NCBI GenBank assembly: GCA_023434855.1
Contig: JAEYSJ010000219.1
Location: 1-7,798, forward strand
Direction of reading: 5' to 3'
DNA length: 7,798 bases
Source: Bacillota bacterium
GTDB lineage: Bacteria > Bacillota_C > Negativicutes > JAEYSJ01
A program made the position numbers and the translations under genes. Below the pieces are notes generated by a model. It saw only the letters and a list, made by a program, of their open reading frames with translations. It ran no database searches and was not told the DNA's origin. The first letter of the stretch is position 1; every line of letters begins with the position of its first letter. Below, piece by piece: positions 1-7,000 of the stretch.

Positions 1-461
1 TCTTTAGCCATCGACCCAACTAATCCATGAACGCTTGCATGAGCGGGATTAACTATATCACTTTTATCAATTGGCTGGGTCTGTACGGTAATTAGCGTCC
101 ATCCAAGTTTCCTGGTATCGTAACCCAAACGAAGCAGGGCTTTAATTATTCTGAAAACTTGCAGAACACCCTGGTTTTGTTCTTCAATTAACATACTATC
201 GGTTAAGGATTCCAAATAATGGTGGGAAGCAATCCACAGAATATGATCTATTAAACCGCAAGATTTCAGTTTATTGGTTATTGCATCAATAGTATCATGG
301 AAGTCTATTCTCAATGGGTGCGCTTGCGGATAGTACTGTTTAATAACGTTGCTGTGGTCCTGTGTTGCCTCTATAAACACAACCTTATCTGTTGGCAATG
401 GATAAGGTTGTCCCCGTTTCAATGAAACCGAGTCCCATACCGGCGTTAGCATAACCGTGCC
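1..461 (-). other. Ketoreductase domain, N-terminal structural subdomain (partial)
   Basis: From about residue 1208 the protein reads VMLTPVWDS, the usual first strand of a PKS ketoreductase structural subdomain. It continues through DHILWIASHH and LGWTLITVQTQ to HASVHGLVGSMAK at the window edge. These are landmarks of the truncated Rossmann half that precedes the NADPH-binding half. The catalytic half lies outside the window, so activity and stereochemistry cannot be judged. It follows KS2 with no DH between. Confidence 0.85.
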
Positions 462-3400
462 GTCAAGCGGTCCGCCGACAGTTTCCGGAGAAGTTACGGC
501 AGCGGTACTGGCAGTCTGCATTTTTCCGGCAATAACGGCTGTATTTTGCTCCAGCTGGAAATGAGTCACAGCGGTTACAGCCGGATTGGTTATTGTGCTG
601 CCGGCGGGTTTTGCCTCAGTACTGGACAGCCAATAGCTTCCCCTAGCAAAAGGATAGGTAGGTAAACTGATGCGACGGGGTTTGGGCTCACCATAGAGCT
701 CGTTCCAGTCAATGTTCAAACCCTTAACCCATAATTCAGCTATTTTTTGTAGTTTTCCTTTTTGGATCCAGGTATGCAGTAAAACCTTGGCGTCCTCATC
801 CGCTTCAAAGATCTCAACCCGGTCTTTACTCTTTTTTACCTGATCAGTTAGAACTCCCGACACTGGATCGTTATAAAGAAACCCTGCTAATGTTTTTAGT
901 GCAGCCGCACGCGAATCTGCCAAAAACGCCAAACGATACTCCATCGCCTCCCTGCCAACCTGTAAAGTATAAACCATATCTACCAAATTAATGTCTTCCG
1001 ATTTTTCAACAAACTTATATAGAAGGTCTGCGTAAGCTGTTAATTGTTCCCTACTTTTTGCCGACAAAACAAATATACCTGGATTGCTCGTATTAATTGT
1101 AACCTGTGTTCTTCCAGATTCAGCATCAGGAAGATATTCTTCGATGACAATATGTGCATTGGTCCCGCTAAAGCCAAAGGAACTCACAGCTGCACGCCGT
1201 GGAGTTCCTGAAGCAACTTCCCAAGGTTTCAATTTGGTATTGATGTAAAATGGGCTATTATCTAAGGAGATATGTTCATTTAGTGTTTCGTAATGAATTG
1301 TAGGCGGCAACATGCGGTGTCGCAAGGCAAGTAACACTTTTATTACCCCAGCTGCTCCTGCCGCTGTCAACAGATGTCCAATATTGCTTTTCACTGATCC
1401 CAAGGCACAATAGTTCTTCTTATTTGTAAAGAACCGAAATGATTCAGTAAGCGCTTCCACTTCGATGGGGTCACCAAGTTTTGTCCCCGTTCCATGCGCT
1501 TCCACCAGGGAAATAGTCTCCGGATTGATATTGAAACGTTGATATAGCTCTTGTTCTAAAAGAATTTGCGAATTTACACTTGGAGCGGTAATTCCATTTG
1601 TTTTTCCATCTTGATTGATCCCCCAACCGCGAATTACTCCATAAATTTGATTTTGGTCCCGCAGTGCATCAGCGAGACGTTTTAGTAAAACAACGCCAAC
1701 CCCTTCCCCGGGAACAAATCCATTAGCACGCATATCAAAGGAAAAACACCGTCCATCTGGGGACAACATTCCTGCTTTACTGGTCATAATATGCATGGCC
1801 GGTCCTGCTATAACACACACTCCACCCGCTAATGCAAGATCACTTGTATGTAATTTCAAACTATTGCAAGCTTCAGCTATTGCTACCAAAGAGGAGGAAC
1901 AGGCAGTCTCAATGGCCAAACTTGGCCCTTTCAAATTTAGCAAATATGAAATACGCGCTGCTAAAATTGAAGTCGCTCGTCCCATAAGACTTTGAGCATT
2001 TAAGCGTGCCTTATCAAGTGAATACCCATAATCACTTGTCATACAACCTACAAAAACACCACAACTACTTCCTGATAACATAGTAGGATTCAAGCCAGAA
2101 TCTTCAATGCAGCGCCAACAATTTTCCAAAAACACCCGCTGCTGCGGATCCATCAATTCTGCTTCGGCAGGCGAAATATTAAAAAACAGCGGATCAAATT
2201 TATCGGCATCTTCCAAAACACCCATCCATTTACAATAGGTTTTACCGGAAACTTTCGGGTCTGAATCATAATATTGTTCTGTACACCATCGCAATTCGGG
2301 AATTTCAGAAATACAATTCTTACCGCAAGCTAAGTTATCCCAAAATTCAGATAAATTATTTGATTTTGGAAATTGCCCGGAAATACCGATAACGGCAATT
2401 AACGAACTATCATGCTCTAAAGAAATACCCTTCCTTGCAGCTAATAGCTCTGTACTTTGGCTTGAATCATCTGCGATTTCAGCTAGTTTACGTTGCGGAA
2501 TATTATTTTCAAAGAATTCTTTGGCACATATATACTTGCAGGCATCAACCATCAATAATTCAGCAATTTTATCTACGTGACGATTCTTCCAATATTCATA
2601 TTGTGTTCCCTGAACCCATTGATTAAAAGAGCCTAATGCCGGACCGCAGAATATTAGAAAATTATCTTTTTCAGACTCGTCCCCGTTAAGTGTAAGTTGG
2701 TTACAATGAGCAAAAAACCATTTGAAAATTAAAGCCATTTTAAGGCGAGGATTTTCTTTGGCTTCTGTAATCTGCTCCGGATTCTTTTCACTCTTATATT
2801 CACAAATCAAGTCCCACACTTCGGAAAATGTCCTCTTAAAATATTGGGTTTCAATTTGCTGCTTGGTAACTTGCGGAATCTCCTCAACGGAATTGTACTG
2901 CAGGAACAACTGATATAGTTTATTGGCTCGGATATGAAAATGTGTATCTTTCTTCACAACTTGTACTTTTGCACCAATTTCAAACATATCTCCGGCTATT
3001 GTAATCGCTGTATCATGAATAGAAATTGTATTTAGTAGTTCTTTAATAACGTCATTTGCTCCACTTTCGACCGTACATTGATTAATAGACCCTGTAAAAA
3101 TAAAATCAGCGCCTAACATAAAGGCCGCAGCAACAGCTTCAGGGGTTCCAATGCCGCCACCACAGCCGATTAAAATTTCTTGTTGGTAATTGTATTTTTG
3201 TTTCATTTTTTCTTTTAGCAAGATAAGTGAAGGAACTAAAGAGAATGATACTCCTTGATCTGTATGTCCGCCTGAATCTGCTTCAACCGCAAGATCATCT
3301 GCCATAGGAATATACTGGGATAATTTTGCTTCTTCTTCATTAATCATGCCAGACACAAATAAGCAATTTACGATATCGATTGGCGGTGGCGATAGAAATA

Positions 3401-4082
3401 ATTGTGCTATTTCCATACGAGAACACTTAGCAATGATTCTTCGTGGGAAAATAATTTTGTCTCCCGATTGATAAAGACCTTTGACTCTACAATATACTAA
3501 TGGTAAGGTTAATGATGAATACGCAGCTGCTTCAATAACAGGGATATTATACTTTACAAATAATTCAGCATGCTGTTTTTCTTCCTCGGGATAATCTAGG
3601 TTAGAAATCAGACAGGTGCCATAGGGTTTATCCGGACTCAACAGAGATTGTATACGATAAAGATAAGTTTCTAATTCTTTCACCCCAAAACCAGCACTGC
3701 CAAAAAAACTTAACAAATTGGCTTTTCCCATCGTTATTACTAGTTGTTCAGACGCAATTCCGCGGTACATTGAACCGGCAAAATAATTCCATTTGCAGCG
3801 ATACCGCTCTCGAAATACAGGATTTCCCAAATTTTCCGGTTTTAATCCCAAAGACGTGTCATTCAACAAATGATTATTTTTATCTGCATAATAATTGAGT
3901 ACTTTGTCTTTATTATCTACTTTATCATGATATCTACTTGACGACGGTATTAACGAGTACTCTTTTTTAGATTGCGCAAATAAGCAGTGTGGCGCAGCTT
4001 TAATTTTTTCTAACTCTTGTTTAGCATCTTCGGGATTTATATACCCATCTTTAATTGCATTAAAAATCTCATGCAAATTCAC
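1..4082 (-). CDS. Trans-AT polyketide synthase subunit, 3'-partial: docking-ER(PfaD type)-KS-KR(partial)
   Basis: The second PKS subunit, open without a stop for 1360 complete codons to the left edge. It starts at a GTG (4082-4080) preceded by a GGAGG core at 4094-4090 with a 7-base spacer. The next in-frame alternative, TTG at 4076, is too far from the ribosome site and would cut into the docking motif. Domains: docking helices 1-30; PfaD/nitronate-monooxygenase-like FMN enoylreductase about 85-515; KS 560-985 (Cys728, His863, His903); post-KS linker to about 1151 with LPTYPFARGSYW; a variable linker; the structural subdomain of a KR from about 1208, ending near VHGLVGSMAK, where the NADPH-binding part should follow outside the window. 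There is no AT, and only about 57 residues separate the KS linker from the KR, so there is no DH there. Inferred role: accept the chain from the upstream subunit, reduce its alpha,beta double bond, extend by one malonyl unit and ketoreduce. An ER fused in front of the KS is the odd point, since PfaD-type ERs often act as separate proteins or in AT-ER fusions. Confidence 0.95.
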   Translation of the reverse strand, partial: MNLHEIFNAIKDGYINPEDAKQELEKIKAAPHCLFAQSKKEYSLIPSSSRYHDKVDNKDKVLNYYADKNNHLLNDTSLGLKPENLGNPVFRERYRCKWNYFAGSMYRGIASEQLVITMGKANLLSFFGSAGFGVKELETYLYRIQSLLSPDKPYGTCLISNLDYPEEEKQHAELFVKYNIPVIEAAAYSSLTLPLVYCRVKGLYQSGDKIIFPRRIIAKCSRMEIAQLFLSPPPIDIVNCLFVSGMINEEEAKLSQYIPMADDLAVEADSGGHTDQGVSFSLVPSLILLKEKMKQKYNYQQEILIGCGGGIGTPEAVAAAFMLGADFIFTGSINQCTVESGANDVIKELLNTISIHDTAITIAGDMFEIGAKVQVVKKDTHFHIRANKLYQLFLQYNSVEEIPQVTKQQIETQYFKRTFSEVWDLICEYKSEKNPEQITEAKENPRLKMALIFKWFFAHCNQLTLNGDESEKDNFLIFCGPALGSFNQWVQGTQYEYWKNRHVDKIAELLMVDACKYICAKEFFENNIPQRKLAEIADDSSQSTELLAARKGISLEHDSSLIAVIGISGQFPKSNNLSEFWDNLACGKNCISEIPELRWCTEQYYDSDPKVSGKTYCKWMGVLEDADKFDPLFFNISPAEAELMDPQQRVFLENCWRCIEDSGLNPTMLSGSSCGVFVGCMTSDYGYSLDKARLNAQSLMGRATSILAARISYLLNLKGPSLAIETACSSSLVAIAEACNSLKLHTSDLALAGGVCVIAGPAMHIMTSKAGMLSPDGRCFSFDMRANGFVPGEGVGVVLLKRLADALRDQNQIYGVIRGWGINQDGKTNGITAPSVNSQILLEQELYQRFNINPETISLVEAHGTGTKLGDPIEVEALTESFRFFTNKKNYCALGSVKSNIGHLLTAAGAAGVIKVLLALRHRMLPPTIHYETLNEHISLDNSPFYINTKLKPWEVASGTPRRAAVSSFGFSGTNAHIVIEEYLPDAESGRTQVTINTSNPGIFVLSAKSREQLTAYADLLYKFVEKSEDINLVDMVYTLQVGREAMEYRLAFLADSRAAALKTLAGFLYNDPVSGVLTDQVKKSKDRVEIFEADEDAKVLLHTWIQKGKLQKIAELWVKGLNIDWNELYGEPKPRRISLPTYPFARGSYWLSSTEAKPAGSTITNPAVTAVTHFQLEQNTAVIAGKMQTASTAAVTSPETVGGPLDGTVMLTPVWDSVSLKRGQPYPLPTDKVVFIEATQDHSNVIKQYYPQAHPLRIDFHDTIDAITNKLKSCGLIDHILWIASHHYLESLTDSMLIEEQNQGVLQVFRIIKALLRLGYDTRKLGWTLITVQTQPIDKSDIVNPAHASVHGLVGSMAK
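632..2405 (-). other. Ketosynthase domain KS2 plus post-KS linker
   Basis: A complete condensing domain beginning LIAVIGISGQFPKSN. Its triad is Cys728 in IETACSSSL, His863 in EAHGTGTKLGDP and His903 in SNIGHLLTAAG, so it is predicted to be elongating. It differs from KS1 in several places: Ala instead of Met before the Cys, VGCMTSDYGYSLD instead of VGVMYEEYQLYGA, and DPQQRVFLENCW. The two are therefore not recent copies and probably accept different substrates. The KS ends near FSGTNAHIVIEEY (about 1128). The linker ends in LPTYPFARGSYW. Confidence 0.94.
648..685. repeat. Direct repeat at the post-KS LPTYPFx5W site, copy 1
   Basis: This 38-base stretch matches 5199-5236 at 35 of 38 positions in the same orientation (mismatches at repeat positions 10, 22 and 28). 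It encodes PRRISLPTYPF at the end of the post-KS linker of KS2. Such conservation at DNA level, against much more divergent flanks, suits a place where PKS modules recombine. Confidence 0.85.
2538..3830 (-). other. PfaD-type FMN-dependent enoylreductase domain, in cis
   Basis: Reduces the alpha,beta double bond of ACP-bound enoyl chains using FMN and a nicotinamide cofactor. It belongs to the nitronate-monooxygenase-like TIM-barrel family of PfaD and of the trans-AT enoylreductases. Family landmarks appear in order: LGNPVFRERY and FAGSMYRGIAS near the start; MGKANLLSFFGSAG (118-131); MADDLAVEADSGGHTDQG with His273; the flavin-phosphate region GCGGGIGTPEA (307-316); FIFTGSINQCTVESG; GDMFEIGAKVQV; and the C-terminal FCGPALGSFNQWVQGT (478-493). 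Length, about 430 residues, is that of a complete domain with no obvious gap. It should be active by these motifs. Its substrate is inferred from its position, not shown. Confidence 0.93.
3993..4082 (-). other. N-terminal docking domain of the downstream PKS subunit
   Basis: Residues 1-30 from the GTG hold two short amphipathic helices around a Gly turn, LHEIFNAIKDG and INPEDAKQELEKI. The same helix-Gly-helix pattern occurs at the C-terminus of the preceding subunit. This supports head-to-tail pairing of the two proteins in gene order. The following 55 or so residues are polar and show no recognisable domain before the enoylreductase starts. Confidence 0.75.
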
Positions 4083-4097
4083 TACTACCCCTCCCTA
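4083..4097 (-). promoter_or_regulatory. Intergenic junction: TAG stop overlapping the Shine-Dalgarno of the downstream PKS gene
   Basis: On the minus strand the junction reads TAGGGAGGGGTAGTA and then GTG. The last base of the TAG stop (4097-4095) begins the purine run GGGAGGGG (4095-4088). The GGAGG core at 4094-4090 lies 7 bases before the GTG. A ribosome terminating on the first gene would therefore sit on the initiation site of the second, which suggests translational coupling and matched amounts of the two subunits. This ribosome site decides the GTG start. Both genes are in the same reading frame across the gap. The coupling is inferred, not shown. Confidence 0.85.
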
Positions 4098-7000
4098 CAA
4101 TGTGTGTACAAAATAGTTGATAGCCTGCTCTATATCTAAAGTACCCTTGGATACTTTCTGAATTAATTCATCTATAGAAAAAGATGGAATTGAACTTAAA
4201 GGAGCTTGTGTCAGATTTTCTCCTTTTCCTAATTCCTTGCTTAAAAACTTAGCGAACTCATGAATGGTTGGATAATCATAGACCCTAGTTGCCGGAATAG
4301 AGACCCTATACCGTTTATTAATCTTTTGAATCCATTCCACACCGATAATCGAATCCAGGCCCATATCAATAAAATTCTTGTCGTTGTCAATGTCACTCCG
4401 ATTAATATATAAGACTTCGGCCAGACCCGTAGTCAGTTCTTCCTGTAATGACTCTACTGAAATGGAAGGCTGTAAGGGAAGATGCGGCATCGTGTTTTCA
4501 CCTGATTTGCGGCTTGAAACCTTGGGCCTTGTTGTTAGTCCTAACATAACGGATTGAAACAATTCTTCTGGTAACGATTGATTGGAAACTAATGCAGGAT
4601 CGTCTAAATTCTTGTTTTGTTTCTTCATTTCCCTTGCCAAATATCGAGCAAATTCAGAGATACATGGATAATCATAAACCTTTGTTGCCGAAATAGAGAG
4701 CCCATACTGTTTATTGACGGTTCGAATCCATTCCACACCAATAACTGAATCTAATCCTAAATCAATAAACTTTGTATCAGACCCGATATCAGTGGGCTTC
4801 ACATACAAGGCTTCTGCCAGACTTGTTTTTAGCTCTTCTTGCATCAATTCCCATGTACTGATGGTTGTTTGACCCTGATGCTCATATTTAAGTTTATCGT
4901 TATTTATGGATTGTGAAACCGGAAGGTTAACCGACGGTAATGTTATCAACTGATGATTCGCCTGTTCACTTGAAAAAAATCGTCCGTTCGGCAAAGACTC
5001 CAAGGAAATCCCCTGCGGTTTGGGGACTGTATCAGCAGATACCGCTTTACTTGTGGCTGCGGATTGTGAAGAGGCTTGGAAACAGGCCGAACTGCGTAAT
5101 TGCTCAGACAATGGCTGCAGTAGCTGATGAGTTGTCATTTCTGAATTTGTTGCCGTATCCGTAATGCTAGTCTTAGTAACCCAATAACTTTCTCGTTTAA
5201 AAGGATAAGTAGGTAAACTTATGCGGCGGGGTTTGGCACTTCTATAAAGTTTATTCCAATCAAAAACTAATCCTTTAACCCAAAGCTCTACAAGTTTTGC
5301 ATATTTGCCTTTAGCTATCCATACATCAATTATTTTTTCGATATCTTCGTCAGCTGTAAAAATAGCTAAAGTTTCTTTATTGCTTTTGGTCTGCCCCCGG
5401 TATAAATCTGCAATACCAGCTTCGCCATTCATATAATCCGCCAGCTTCTCGGCAAGTTCATCAATTGTCCCGACAATTACTGCTAAGCGTTCCTCCATGG
5501 CTTCGCGTCCTATTTGAAGAGTATAAGCCATGTCAGCTAAGACATTATCTGCAAATTGCTGTTCCCTTATTGCCAACAATAATTGCTGCACCTGCGCCTT
5601 CAGCCGTTCTTCATTTTTTGCCGACAAGACGATAATCGTCGGGTTTTGAGTTGTAATCCCAATTGAAGGTCGGTTCAGGTCTTGGCGTATATATTCTTCG
5701 ACCACTATATGGGCATTTGCGCCTCCAGCCCCAAAGGACGAAACACCGGCTATTCTTGGATATTCCCGGCTTTCTCCCTTGATATCAACCACTGGCCGTT
5801 TCCATTCCGCAAGATCCTGCTGGACATAAAAAGGAGTATTACTAAAATCAATATTGGGATTAAGCACCTTGGAATGTAGTGAAGGCACTAGTTGGTGATA
5901 TTTAAGTTGCAGTAACACCTTCGTCAGTCCGGCAATACCTGCCGCGCTCTCACAATGTCCAATATTCGACTTTGCTGAGCCGATGGCACAAAACTGCTTG
6001 TCTTGTGTGTATTCCTGGAAAGCTTTACTTAAACCAGTAATTTCGATTGGGTCTCCCAAGAAGGTACCGGTGCCGTGTGCCTCAATATAACTAACCGTTC
6101 GAGGATTAATCTCTGCTTTTTTTAATGCCCGCCTAATGATGCTGGCCTGAGCATTAGGATTAGGGATTGTGTAGCCATTGGTTTTTCCCCCGTGGTTGAT
6201 TGCAGTTGCTTTGATTATTCCATAAATGTTATCCCCGTCAGCAATAGCTTTAGACAGCGGTTTCAGTAATACTGCGCCGACCCCCTCTCCAGGTACATAG
6301 CCGTCGCCTCCGTTCCCAAAGCTTTCACAGCGGCCCTTACTCGACACGAACTTACCTTGGGAAAGGAAAAGATATTTGTTAGGATGAATTGAGACATTAA
6401 CACCACCGGCAATCGCAAGCTCACAGTCTCTTCTTGTTATGCCCTGACATGCTAAATGAATGGCAGTAAGCGAGGAGGAACACATAGTATTTATAGCTAT
6501 ACTGGGTCCATTGAAATTGCAAAAATAGGAGATCCGATTGGCTATTGATGCTGGAACGCCCCAAACAGCCGGAGTTCGACCGTGAATTATATCCTTAGCA
6601 CCGTATAACTGGTACTCTTCGTACATCACGCCCACAAAAATTCCCACATTATTGCTCAAATCTCCTCCCCCGGATAAACCAAGGGTTGCTCGGGTATAGC
6701 CCGCATCCTCTAAGGTTTCATATACACACTCCAACAATAACCGTTCTTGCGGATCTATAATTTTCGCTTCCCGTGGTGAAATATTAAAAAATAAAGGGTC
6801 AAACTGGTCCACACCATCCAAAAACCCCCCCCACTTGCAATAAGCTGTCCCAGGACTGTTTTTATCCTTGTCAAAGTATTGGCGATAATCCCAACGATTT
6901 TTAGGAATTTCGGTTATACAATCCTTACCTTCCTTTAGGTTCTTCCAGAAGTCCCGGATATTTCCCGCTTGCGGATAGCGTCCGGAAAGGCCAATTATCG

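Larger units (their letters stand above)
4221..4856. repeat. Tandem ACP duplication, 396-base period
   Basis: The two ACP coding units repeat with a period of 396 bases (132 codons). The best-kept DNA block is a perfect 16-base match, gaatccattccacacc, at 4328-4343 and 4724-4739, which encodes GVEWI. The rest of the units is clearly related but diverged at many third codon positions, so the duplication is not recent. Confidence 0.8.

Noticed and set aside
1795..1995. Plus-strand open frame of 66 codons
   Set aside because: It lies opposite the KS2 active-site region of the minus-strand PKS, has no ribosome site or recognisable domain, and is a shadow.
2435..2913. Two plus-strand open frames (2435-2626 and 2722-2913)
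   Set aside because: Both lie opposite the end of the enoylreductase and the ER-KS linker, which are clearly coding on the minus strand. Neither product resembles a protein family.
4221..4856. Tandem ACP repeat as a sequencing or assembly artefact
   Set aside because: The two units differ at many positions in DNA and protein and have different linkers, so they are genuine diverged copies.
4940..5879. Two plus-strand open frames (4940-5164 and 5682-5879)
   Set aside because: They are opposite the post-KS1 linker and the end of KS1. They carry no family motif or ribosome site and are explained as antisense shadows.
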